NCBI GenBank assembly: GCA_964532465.1 | Contig: CAZHHX010000017.1 | Coordinates: forward strand, 8,785 to 72,784 | Reading direction: 5' to 3' | DNA from: JAPLKB01 sp964532465 | GTDB lineage: Bacteria > Desulfobacterota > Syntrophorhabdia > Syntrophorhabdales > Syntrophorhabdaceae | Length of the DNA stretch: 64,000 nt | In this document: positions 34,869-42,840 of the stretch, piece by piece | How the letters are laid out: each line of letters opens with the position of its first letter | Numbering within the stretch: the stretch's first letter is position 1 | Translations under genes and position numbers: made by a program | The notes under the pieces: model-generated | Told to the model about the DNA's origin: nothing | The model's input: only the letters and a program-made list of their open reading frames with translations | Databases searched by the model: none

Positions 34869-36763
34869 GCCTTATCTCCTTTAATTGCCTTAGTTTTGCA
34901 GCTTTCCAGACAGACCCCGCATTTCCCGCAAAGCATCGGGTCAATCGTGTGGGGCTTCCCTTTCTCTCCGGAAATAGCCCCGATGGGACATTTCTTTACA
35001 CAGAGCATGCATCCTTTGCAAAGATCCGGGTCAATCTGAAACTTTACCAGATTCTTGCATTTCCCGGCAGGACAGTATTTATGGGTCACATGGGCTATGT
35101 ATTCGTCCCGGAAATGGTGTAGTGTCGAAAGAACCGGATTAGGAGCTGTTTTTCCAAGACCGCAAAGTGAACCTTTCTGCACTGCAAAGGCAAGCTCCTC
35201 AAGAAGTTCTATGGTTTCTTCATTTGCTGTTCCTTCTATTATATCATCAAGGAGGGTAAGCATCTGTTTCGTACCTTCCCGGCAGAGCACGCATTTGCCG
35301 CAGGACTCGCTCTGTGTAAACTGCATGAAAAAACGTGCAACGCTCACCATACAGGTGCTCTTATTCATAACTACGAGCCCGCCGGAGCCTACCATGGCAC
35401 CTATCTTCCTCAGTGAATCGAAATCTATGGGAAGATCAAGATGGTCCTTTGTAAGGCATCCTCCCGACGGTCCGCCGATTTGCGCTGCCTTGAAGCCGTC
35501 GCTCATAGGTTTACCCTTATCTGAGGTGATTCCTCCGGCAACGTGATAAACAATCTCCCTGAGGGTTGATCCAAGTGGCATTTCAATGAGGCCCGTGTTC
35601 AATACATGCCCTGTAACGGCAAAGGTCTTTGTCCCAGGTGACTCTTTTGTTCCAATTTTTTTAAACTCCTCAACACCGGTGGAAATAATGAGCGGCACTG
35701 TTGAGAGGGTTTCAACATTATTAATGATGGTTGGCTTGTTCCAAAGCCCGTTCTGCGAGGGAAACGGAGGCTTGGGAGAGGGCATCCCTCTTTTTCCTTC
35801 GATTGAGGCCATAAGGGCTGTTTCCTCTCCACAAACAAAAGCGCCTGCACCCTCCATGACCTGAAGATTGAACGAAAAACCTGATCCGAGAAGGCCTTTT
35901 CCCAGAACACCAAGGGTATAAGCATCATCTATAGCTTTCCTTACCCGCTTTACCGCAAGAGGATATTCTGCGCGGACATATACAAATCCTTCATCAGCGC
36001 CTATGGCTCGGGCCGCAATGATCATGCCCTCTATTACACTGTGGGGGTTTCCCTCCATAATACCCATATCCATGAATGCTCCTGGGTCACCTTCATCTCC
36101 ATTGCATATAACATATTTCTTTGGATTCTCTTCGATGCGGGCCATGTGCCATTTTTTTCCTGTAAGAAAACCGCCCCCGCCACGTCCGCGGAGTCCTGCC
36201 GCAGTCATCATGCTGCAGATGTCTTCAGGTTTCATCTCAAGGCATGCCCTGGCCGCTGACAGATATCCTCCCCGGGCCACATATTCCTTGATGTTTTCAG
36301 GATCGATAAGGCCGCAGTTTTTGAGGACAAACCGACGTTGTCTTTTGTAGAACGGTATTTCTTCACTCGTTTTGCAGACCTTTTTTGTGCCAGGTTCCAA
36401 GTAAAGTAGCCTGTGGATAAGTTCACCTTTTTTCAGTGTCTTCTCAACGATTTCTTCTGCATCCTTCGGTTTCACCTTCGTGTAGAAGATGCCTTCAGGC
36501 AGAATTGTTACAAGCGGGCCTATCTGACAGAAGCCCTGGCACCCGCTCCTGGACACATAAACGCCTTTTTCTTCCTGTTTCAGTTCCACAATGGCATTGA
36601 GGTCAGCCGCCTGAATATGGTCAACCAACTCCTGATAGACATTCAGGGCACCGTTTACCAGGCATCCTGTCCCGGCACATACGACAACCCTTTGAGTGAC
36701 AGCGGACTGCCATGAATAAAATTTGTTTTTTATTTTGTTAAGCTCCATAATTGTCAGGTTCAT
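34847..36763 (-). CDS. hydB: NAD(H)-binding flavoprotein subunit of [FeFe] hydrogenase (NuoF-like)
   Basis: 638 residues. An N-terminal thioredoxin-like [2Fe-2S] domain (CAGTGCLVNGA; SGCQGFCQIGP) precedes the NuoF core with FMN/NADH motifs (GLRGRGGGGFLTGKKW; CNGDEGDPGAFMD), an SLBB segment, the [4Fe-4S] motif ESCGKCVLCREGTKQ, and two C-terminal ferredoxin motifs (CKGCMLCVKKCP; CGKCGVCLESCK). This is the HydB/HndC architecture of NAD-dependent bifurcating hydrogenases, where electrons from NADH and ferredoxin meet. GGAGGG stands about ten bases before ATG 36763. It overlaps hydC by 26 bases and hydA by 22, giving a tightly coupled set. Confidence 0.95.
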   Translation of the reverse strand: MNLTIMELNKIKNKFYSWQSAVTQRVVVCAGTGCLVNGALNVYQELVDHIQAADLNAIVELKQEEKGVYVSRSGCQGFCQIGPLVTILPEGIFYTKVKPKDAEEIVEKTLKKGELIHRLLYLEPGTKKVCKTSEEIPFYKRQRRFVLKNCGLIDPENIKEYVARGGYLSAARACLEMKPEDICSMMTAAGLRGRGGGGFLTGKKWHMARIEENPKKYVICNGDEGDPGAFMDMGIMEGNPHSVIEGMIIAARAIGADEGFVYVRAEYPLAVKRVRKAIDDAYTLGVLGKGLLGSGFSFNLQVMEGAGAFVCGEETALMASIEGKRGMPSPKPPFPSQNGLWNKPTIINNVETLSTVPLIISTGVEEFKKIGTKESPGTKTFAVTGHVLNTGLIEMPLGSTLREIVYHVAGGITSDKGKPMSDGFKAAQIGGPSGGCLTKDHLDLPIDFDSLRKIGAMVGSGGLVVMNKSTCMVSVARFFMQFTQSESCGKCVLCREGTKQMLTLLDDIIEGTANEETIELLEELAFAVQKGSLCGLGKTAPNPVLSTLHHFRDEYIAHVTHKYCPAGKCKNLVKFQIDPDLCKGCMLCVKKCPIGAISGEKGKPHTIDPMLCGKCGVCLESCKTKAIKGDKAWMTTVL

Positions 36764-37244
36764 TTCCCGTCTCCCTCCTGATAATGTCGTCTACCAACGC
36801 CAATGCTCGTTCAGGGGTGAGTTGCCCGTACACATCATCATTGATTACCATGGCAGGCGCGAGACCGCAAGCGCCAAGGCAGTTGACGGTTTCCACTGTA
36901 ATCAGCATGTCAGATGACGTGTTTTGTCCATCCCTAAGATTGAGACGCTTGGATAAAATGTCGTAAAGATCCATGGACTGTTTCACATGACACGCAGTGC
37001 CGTCGCAGACCCTTACAATGTATTTACCCTTTGGTTTTAACGTAAAAAGGGAATAAAAAGTAGCAACCCCGAATACCCTTGCCGGTGAAATACCCAGGGA
37101 GGTTGCGACAAAAGTTAGAATTTCTTCAGGTAAATACCGGTATTCCGTCTGTATTGACTGGAGTATAGGTATTAAACGCGCGGCATTCCTACCATTTTGT
37201 TCCACAATTTCACAGACCCTCTCGAACTTCCGTAATATCTCCAT
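36738..37244 (-). CDS. hydC: NuoE-like [2Fe-2S] subunit of [FeFe] hydrogenase
   Basis: 168 residues of the NuoE/HndA family. A helical N-terminus (IPILQSIQTEYRYLPEEIL) is followed by a thioredoxin-like domain with the four [2Fe-2S] cysteines in VCDGTACHVK and NCLGACGLAPAM. It passes electrons between the flavoprotein subunit and the rest of the complex. It is the first structural gene after rex (52-base gap) and overlaps hydB. Confidence 0.94.
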   Translation of the reverse strand: MEILRKFERVCEIVEQNGRNAARLIPILQSIQTEYRYLPEEILTFVATSLGISPARVFGVATFYSLFTLKPKGKYIVRVCDGTACHVKQSMDLYDILSKRLNLRDGQNTSSDMLITVETVNCLGACGLAPAMVINDDVYGQLTPERALALVDDIIRRETGNEPDNYGA

Positions 37245-37296
37245 CTATTCACCTCATTTTATTAAGCTTTCGCTCTTAATGCCAGGCTTACACATA

Positions 37297-37974
37297 TCAT
37301 TCGGTTACCTTTGCTTTCAGCGCCATAGCCAGCTTTTTTGACAGGACCCCGAGTGTAGACGCAAGATTCTCATGCTGGACAATCACATCCGGGGGTACAA
37401 CAATCTTGACATGTGAGAAGTTCCATATTGCATGGATACCTGCCTTGACCATAACGTCTGCAATCTCTTGGGCTACGGACGCGGGAACAGTAAGGATGCC
37501 GATTTTAATGCTCATACGATTTATCATGTCCGCAAGTTTCGATATGTTAAGTACCTTCTTTCCCCCGATCTCCTTGCCGATCTTCTGCTCATTTGTATCA
37601 AAACCGGCAACAATGTTAAGACCATACTCGTTAAAACCCTCATAGCCAAGGAGGGCAGCGCCCAGGTTGCCAACCCCAACCAGATATGCGTCAGTTGTAT
37701 TATTCCACCCCAGAAAACCTTCAATTGTACTGATAAGTTCTTCCACGTCATAACCGATTTTCGGTTTACCCACAGCGTCGGCTATCTGAAGGTCTTTCCT
37801 TACCTGGATGGACTGAACACGCAAATCACTACCAATCTGGGTACAGGAGATATATTTGAGCTTTTTCTCTTCATGCATTCTCTTGAGGTATTGATAATAC
37901 ATGGGGAGTCGTCTTAACGTTGGTTCGGGGATAGCTTTTATTGTCTCTGCCATCTTTGCTTCCGTATCTGCCAT
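37297..37974 (-). CDS. rex: Redox-sensing transcriptional repressor Rex
   Basis: 225 residues. A winged helix (TLRRLPMYYQYLKRM; SIQVRKDLQIADAVGKPKIG) is joined to a Rossmann domain (YLVGVGNLGAALLGY) that reads the NADH/NAD ratio, ending in the domain-swapped C-terminal helix. Rex leaves DNA when NADH is high, releasing fermentative and hydrogen-evolving genes; here it heads the hydrogenase operon, so feedback control of H2 production is expected. GGGAGG sits seven bases before ATG 37974. The upstream promoter is overlapped by repeats that may be its own operator. Confidence 0.94.
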   Translation of the reverse strand: MADTEAKMAETIKAIPEPTLRRLPMYYQYLKRMHEEKKLKYISCTQIGSDLRVQSIQVRKDLQIADAVGKPKIGYDVEELISTIEGFLGWNNTTDAYLVGVGNLGAALLGYEGFNEYGLNIVAGFDTNEQKIGKEIGGKKVLNISKLADMINRMSIKIGILTVPASVAQEIADVMVKAGIHAIWNFSHVKIVVPPDVIVQHENLASTLGVLSKKLAMALKAKVTE

Positions 37975-38022
37975 GTAATTTCCTCCCTTGCCTTAATTAA
38001 ATGAGTCATTATAGATAATCAC

Positions 38023-38062
38023 ATATCGATAATAATATATCGATATAAATATATCGTGTCAA
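38023..38062 (-). promoter_or_regulatory. Sigma-70 promoter of the rex-hyd operon with overlapping repeat operator
   Basis: On the minus strand TTGACA (38062-38057) and TATATT (38039-38034) are spaced by 17 bases. ATATCG repeats begin at 38023, 38037 and 38051, 14 bases apart; the middle one forms the perfect palindrome TATATCGATATA (38036-38047) overlapping the -10 box. It is a good candidate for Rex autoregulation, although it differs from the usual TTGTGAA-type Rex site. Confidence 0.7.
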
Positions 38063-38162
38063 GTACTTTTTTATTAATTTGTTTCGATAATACAATATTG
38101 TGATGGCAGGAGATCATTCAAGATATGATAATATCTATCCTGATGACTATCAAAGAACACCG

Positions 38163-38220
38163 GGAGCTTGTCGGACTTATCAGCTATATTATTTATTGAA
38201 TTTGATTCTGATTCATCGTG
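38163..38220 (+). repeat. Solo end of the 511-bp element
   Basis: GGGAGCTTGTCGGACTTA at the left matches the terminal repeat of the element beside hgcA, and the 25 bases ending in GATTCTGATTCATCGTG are identical to its interior (29871-29895, opposite strand). A four-base length difference separates the matching parts. Only one end is present, so this is a fragment in the spacer between rex and the lipoprotein gene. Confidence 0.7.
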
Positions 38221-38327
38221 TATTGTTAGTTATTGCAAAAAAATATGTCAAGTTTCTTCAACTGGGATTTGGCATTTTGCTTCATTATGTGATAAAATAT
38301 TTTTAAAATTAAATAGGAGGTATGAGA

Positions 38328-38987
38328 ATGTTTAAGGGACGTGTTTTTTATTGCTTTTTTACTGCATTACTTATTTTGTCTTTTGGAATCTTCGCAGGAT
38401 GCGCTAAACCGCCTACAGAAGAAATGGCAAAGGCTGATAAGGCTTTCGCGGATGCGAAACAGAAGGAAGCGCCTGTCTACGTGCCGGATCTTTTTGCAAA
38501 ATCAGAGGAAATGTTAAAGAAAGCAAAAGGGTTAGTAGATGAAAAGAAATATAAAGAGGCAAAACAGGCTGTTATCGACGCTGAAGCGAGTGTACAGCAG
38601 GCAGTTGCAGGTATTGATGCTGCAAAGGCAAAAATGAAGGCAGATGCTGAAAAACTTGTTCAGGATATTCAAAAAACAATCGATGATCTGAAGGCCACAG
38701 TTTCAACTGCCGCGAAAAAGAAACCGCTTGCAAAAGCAATGGAAGAAACCCAGGGAGTGATTGCGAAATGGGAAACAGACCTGACAGCTATCAAAGAGAA
38801 ACTTCAGAGCCCGAAGATAAAAGAAGCAGGCGATGAACTGAAGGCATTGAATGATCAGATTAACGCGAAAAAGGATGAGGTAACAAATATGATATCTCCT
38901 CCAGCCGTAACGTCTGCTGCACCGGCAGCCGCACAGGCACCGGCTGCTCCGTCAGCAAAATCACCGGCTCCGGCGCCGAAGAAATAG
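38328..38987 (+). CDS. Predicted lipoprotein, DUF4398-like
   Basis: 219 residues. A lipoprotein signal peptide (FFTALLILSFGIFAGC) ends at a lipobox cysteine (~25). The mature part is a long alpha-helical, lysine- and alanine-rich region (FADAKQKEAPVYVPDLFAKS; YKEAKQAVIDAEASV) resembling DUF4398 proteins, with an alanine/proline-rich C-terminal tail. It is probably anchored to the outer membrane and structural. AGGAGG lies eight bases before ATG 38328; the ATG at 38322 almost touches that site. A strong terminator follows. Confidence 0.85.
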   Translation: MFKGRVFYCFFTALLILSFGIFAGCAKPPTEEMAKADKAFADAKQKEAPVYVPDLFAKSEEMLKKAKGLVDEKKYKEAKQAVIDAEASVQQAVAGIDAAKAKMKADAEKLVQDIQKTIDDLKATVSTAAKKKPLAKAMEETQGVIAKWETDLTAIKEKLQSPKIKEAGDELKALNDQINAKKDEVTNMISPPAVTSAAPAAAQAPAAPSAKSPAPAPKK

Positions 38988-39037
38988 TATTATTATAAAA
39001 AGGTGGGTCATCAAAAACCCGCCTTTTTATAATAATA
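38988..39037 (+). terminator. Rho-independent terminator of the lipoprotein gene
   Basis: A 21-bp stem with one mismatch (core AAAAAGGTGGGT / ACCCGCCTTTTT) starting directly after the stop codon and flanked by ATTATTATA/TATAATAAT arms. It is likely bidirectional in form. Confidence 0.9.
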
Positions 39038-39189
39038 AAAATAAGTGTTGCATTTATTTATGTTTAATGAGATAATAGCACTGGAGTTTCGGAAGTATTT
39101 GTTAGATGTAACCGCAGAATTTATTTTTTGTTGTCCCTTCGTAACACAGTTCCGTATTCTTCCACATTCTAAAAAGGAGGTATGTCAAT

Positions 39190-39390
39190 ATGGCAAAAGG
39201 AACTGTGAAGTGGTTCAATGAGTCCAAAGGTTTTGGTTTTATTACAAAAGATGATGGCGCAGATGTATTTGTTCACTATTCATCCATTCAGGACAGCGGT
39301 TTTAAATCACTGGCTGAAGGCGAATCAGTAACTTTTGATGTAGTGAGTGGTCCCAAGGGTCCTGCTGCATCAAATGTAACAAAAGGCTAA
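39190..39390 (+). CDS. cspA-like: Cold-shock domain protein
   Basis: 66 residues, a single cold-shock domain with both RNA-binding motifs (KGFGFITKDD and DVFVHYSSI). It binds single-stranded nucleic acid and melts RNA structure. AAAGGAGG precedes the ATG by eight or nine bases. The ~150-base upstream spacer may be a structured 5' leader, as in many csp genes, but I cannot show it. A clear terminator follows. Confidence 0.96.
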   Translation: MAKGTVKWFNESKGFGFITKDDGADVFVHYSSIQDSGFKSLAEGESVTFDVVSGPKGPAASNVTKG

Positions 39391-39397
39391 GCCCACC

Positions 39398-39425
39398 AAG
39401 CGGGTCCGGTTAAAGGGACCCGCTT
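39398..39425 (+). terminator. Rho-independent terminator of the cold-shock gene
   Basis: AAGCGGGTCC (39398-39407) pairs with GGACCCGCTT (39416-39425) and is followed by a run of T. Confidence 0.92.
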
Positions 39426-39681
39426 TTTTTATATCTTCCGGCAATAATTAAATTCATTCCTATAAAAATCACTCATTATAATCAGTTTGTATGAAATCGC
39501 CGAAACTTATTATCCTTTCGGAGTGATCTTACCTTCCGGTGGTTATCAAAGGATTATCATAGCCTTTGTGTATGATGCGTATGTTTGCAAGCTTCTATAG
39601 CATTTGACATATTCAATCCGGAAGTGGTAGACAAAAGGAAAGGATGCAGATTAAGGAAAAGGTGATGAAAGGGGTTATAAT

Positions 39682-40122
39682 ATGCCGCGAATAAAATTAA
39701 ATGAACAACGGGAGTATGTATTTCGTTATACAAAGGTGCTTGAACCGAGAGATATCAATTACGGCGGACACCTGGGAAATGATGCCCTTGTTACAATCGT
39801 GGGTTCGGCGCGGGTCAACATGTTTCGGGCAATGGGTCTTAGTGAAATGGACCTTGGCGACGGGAAAACGGGTATAATAATGTCGGATTTGGCAGTGAAC
39901 TACAAATCTGAAGCTTTCATGTTTGATGAACTTGTAATTGATACGCATGTGGGAGAAATAAGTCGAAGCAGTTTCCGGCTTTTTCATCGCATAAACAAGG
40001 GGCGGATCGTTGTTGCCCTTGTGGAAACAGGTATTACCACATTCAACTATGCATTAAGAAAAGTCGTCCCGGTGCCGCAGGTGTTTCTAAATCTATTGGC
40101 AGAACGGGGAATTGGAAAATAA
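39682..40122 (+). CDS. Hotdog-fold acyl-CoA thioesterase (4HBT-like)
   Basis: 146 residues. The active-site stretch RDINYGGHLGND (residues ~23-34) is a variant of the DxNxHxN motif of 4-hydroxybenzoyl-CoA/YbgC-type thioesterases, followed by the central hotdog helix and strands (DELVIDTHVGEISRSSFRLF). It should hydrolyse an acyl-CoA thioester; chain length is unknown. AAAGGGG precedes ATG 39682. It stands alone with more than 250 bases free on each side. Confidence 0.85.
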   Translation: MPRIKLNEQREYVFRYTKVLEPRDINYGGHLGNDALVTIVGSARVNMFRAMGLSEMDLGDGKTGIIMSDLAVNYKSEAFMFDELVIDTHVGEISRSSFRLFHRINKGRIVVALVETGITTFNYALRKVVPVPQVFLNLLAERGIGK

Positions 40123-40700
40123 AGAGACTTGATATTGAAAGGGGAACAAAATAAAACATTTTAATTATTTCTCATTTCAAGTGGGTAACACGGTTTTACT
40201 GAAATTCAGTTTTATGGTCACAATATAGATGATGGAACTGAAGTGTGAACAGCACCTTCCTCTATGGCGTGTTTTGGGGTTTTTGTCAGAAATACCGATG
40301 TTTTCCTGCGCTCACGCCTTTTGGCTCTCATTGCCGAAATACTTGAATTTAAATGGTATTCAATGGAAAGATTAGGAAGTTATTGCCTGAGATTATAAAA
40401 GAATTATAACCCCGTTGATTCTTTGCAGGAATAATGATTATGTGGTTGAGTTCGGCATGTGTGTATAAAACCACACTTGACTGGCATGTGTATTCGGGTG
40501 TGCAGTCAGGGATGTAAATATCCATATCTTACGGACTTCCTCTCCATCTCTCGTGGATTGTTTTATAATTTTTACTACGCGGTAATCCATTGGTAATTCT
40601 ATTTGACGAATTTGCCTATCCAAATAAAACTAAATTTACTAACTATTTTTCCATAACAGACGATAACAATAAAGTAAGCCTAACCACATTGGGAGATTTT
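40123..40700. other. Intergenic region, possible gene remnant
   Basis: No accepted gene in about 580 bases. A 61-codon minus-strand frame (40438-40623) includes MDYRVVKIIKQSTRDGEEV and IWIFTSL, which vaguely recalls the C-terminal part of IS4-like transposases; the evidence is too thin for a call. The promoter of the chemoreceptor gene is presumably here. Confidence 0.35.
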
Positions 40701-42686
40701 ATGACAATAAAGAAACTGCTGAAACTGACCATGTTCGGTAATGGAATGGTTTTGCTTGCAATTCTTGTATTTTGTATCAGCTTTACTGTTGCAATGCGCG
40801 AACAGACGGAGAAACTTGTCTCTTCGGATTACGCACTCCTTATGTCTTTGGATGAGATGTATGCGCAAAGTCTTCAGGCAGGACAATCCACGCGGAATTT
40901 TATTTTAAACGACCGTGACCCGGTTGCAAAAACAAATTACGAAAAGGCCGACAGTGCATTTACTGATGCAGTTGATAAGGCATTAAAATTATCATCGGGA
41001 AAAGATGCCGAGAATATTAAAAAGATTAGTCAGTTAAAGCAGGAAAACCATGTCTTGCAAATGAAAGTGCAGGAATCGGGAAACAGGGATGAGGCGATTG
41101 CCCTTCTGAAAGACAAGGAAATACCCGTATGGAGAGAAATGAAAGGATTGATTCTCTCTTCTATTGCAGATCAGAATAAAAAAGTTCAGGGAAGACTTGA
41201 GCAGAACAGGGCAAACTCACACACCCAGATACTCATTCTGATAGCGATTATTACAGTTTCTTTAGCCCTGTCTGTCTGGTCATCGCTCACCCTGACAAAT
41301 AAGATATCGAAGCGCCTCTCTGTCTTTCAGGGAGATTTCGATAAAGTTGCGCAGGGCGATCTCAGTGTAGTGATTAATGATAACGGAAAAGACGAGATCA
41401 GCGCTATATCCAAAAGAGCAAACGAGATAGTCCGATTTATGGATGATACAGTGAAACGACTTCTATCGGTCATGGAGATCATCTCTGTTGTTTCAGATAC
41501 TTTAAAGAACAAATCTGCGAATGCTGCAAAGGGCTCACGCAATCAATCATTGCAAGCCCATCAGATAGCCACGGCTGCCGAAGAAATGAGCCAGACGATA
41601 ATTGATATTGCACAAAATGCAGGCGATGCCGCTAAAACAGCAAATAATGCTATGGCAGCCGCTTCTGAAGGAAAAATAGTTTCAAGAAAGACTGTAGACA
41701 CTGTAAAGCAGGTCTCCATGTCCACCGGCAAACTTTCAAGCATGATTGCTAATCTGAATGAACGGGTGAAGGAGATAGACAATATTGTGACTGTAATCAA
41801 TGATATCGCCGACCAGACAAATCTCCTTGCGTTGAATGCTGCTATTGAAGCAGCCCGCGCAGGTGACCAGGGACGTGGTTTCGCCGTAGTTGCCGATGAG
41901 GTCAAAAAGCTGGCTGACCGGACAATCAACGCGACATCGCAAATAACCACAACAATACGAAGCGTGCAAGATGAATCTGATAAGACCATGGATTCAATGC
42001 AAAGCTCTTCTGAAGTGGTTCAGCAAGCTCTGGATTACATCTCCACTCTCAGTGATTCGCTCAGTAAGATTGCAAATGATGTGGAGGTAATGCAAGGCCA
42101 GATTACGCAGATTGCAACAGCCGTTGACGAACAATCGGCGACATCTGAAGAGATAGCCCGCAATATAGGCGAGACCTCTGCAATATCGAAAGAGGTTGAA
42201 AATATGTCAGGAGAAGTCCTGGTGGAGGGCAGCTCACTTATCGTTTTGTCGGAAGAGGTGAAGCATATTACCGATTGTTTCCACACAAATTCAGAAAAGT
42301 CTGTCGCCTTTGACCTTGCAATACTCCGTCATAAGCTGTTCCTTGAACGGATACGATTCAGCCTCGATGGTGTTATTACGTTAAACCCATCAGCGCTGCC
42401 CGACCATTTCACCTGTTTATTCGGAAAGTGGTACTATACTGAAGGAAAGACAATGTGTAGCCATCTATCCATATTCAAAGACATAGAACAGCCACACAAT
42501 AAAGTGCACGCGCTTGCCGTTGAAGCTGTAACGGCGCATAATAACGGGGAAAAGAATTTGGCAGAAACAAAATTCAATGAAATGAAAAAGATGTCGGAAC
42601 AACTTATTCACATACTCGGCGCAGTAAAGGAAAAGCATCTCCAGCATATAGAAGATGCCATTGTATCCGTGAGAAGAAGTGTGTGA
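40701..42686 (+). CDS. Methyl-accepting chemotaxis protein with C-terminal CZB domain
   Basis: About 661 residues. A first membrane helix (MVLLAILVFCISFTVAM), a ~140-residue periplasmic helical bundle, a second helix (ILILIAIITVSLALSVWSSL), HAMP, and a signalling domain with the hairpin tip DQTNLLALNAAIEAARAGDQ. The C-terminal ~110 residues match the chemoreceptor zinc-binding (CZB) domain: an N-terminal His (LRHKLFLERIR), CLFGKWYY, and later His residues (HNKVHALAVEAV; AHNNG). CZB receptors sense zinc or oxidants such as hypochlorite. GGGAG precedes ATG 40701; the longer frame from 40590 lacks a ribosome binding site. Confidence 0.92.
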   Translation: MTIKKLLKLTMFGNGMVLLAILVFCISFTVAMREQTEKLVSSDYALLMSLDEMYAQSLQAGQSTRNFILNDRDPVAKTNYEKADSAFTDAVDKALKLSSGKDAENIKKISQLKQENHVLQMKVQESGNRDEAIALLKDKEIPVWREMKGLILSSIADQNKKVQGRLEQNRANSHTQILILIAIITVSLALSVWSSLTLTNKISKRLSVFQGDFDKVAQGDLSVVINDNGKDEISAISKRANEIVRFMDDTVKRLLSVMEIISVVSDTLKNKSANAAKGSRNQSLQAHQIATAAEEMSQTIIDIAQNAGDAAKTANNAMAAASEGKIVSRKTVDTVKQVSMSTGKLSSMIANLNERVKEIDNIVTVINDIADQTNLLALNAAIEAARAGDQGRGFAVVADEVKKLADRTINATSQITTTIRSVQDESDKTMDSMQSSSEVVQQALDYISTLSDSLSKIANDVEVMQGQITQIATAVDEQSATSEEIARNIGETSAISKEVENMSGEVLVEGSSLIVLSEEVKHITDCFHTNSEKSVAFDLAILRHKLFLERIRFSLDGVITLNPSALPDHFTCLFGKWYYTEGKTMCSHLSIFKDIEQPHNKVHALAVEAVTAHNNGEKNLAETKFNEMKKMSEQLIHILGAVKEKHLQHIEDAIVSVRRSV

Positions 42687-42840
42687 CAGGAAAGTATTGA
42701 TTTTTTCCGGAAGGGATTGCATCAATGGCCATATTAAATAAATTCCTCGACAAAACAGTTTTAATTGATACAATATAAGTAACAAATACGCTTCATAAAG
42801 ATAAGAAATATTCTAAATCCTGAAGTCAACAAATGGGCTT

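Noticed and set aside
40438..40623. Possible IS4-like transposase fragment on the minus strand
   Set aside because: Only a vague resemblance over about 30 residues, with no catalytic residues or terminal repeats seen.
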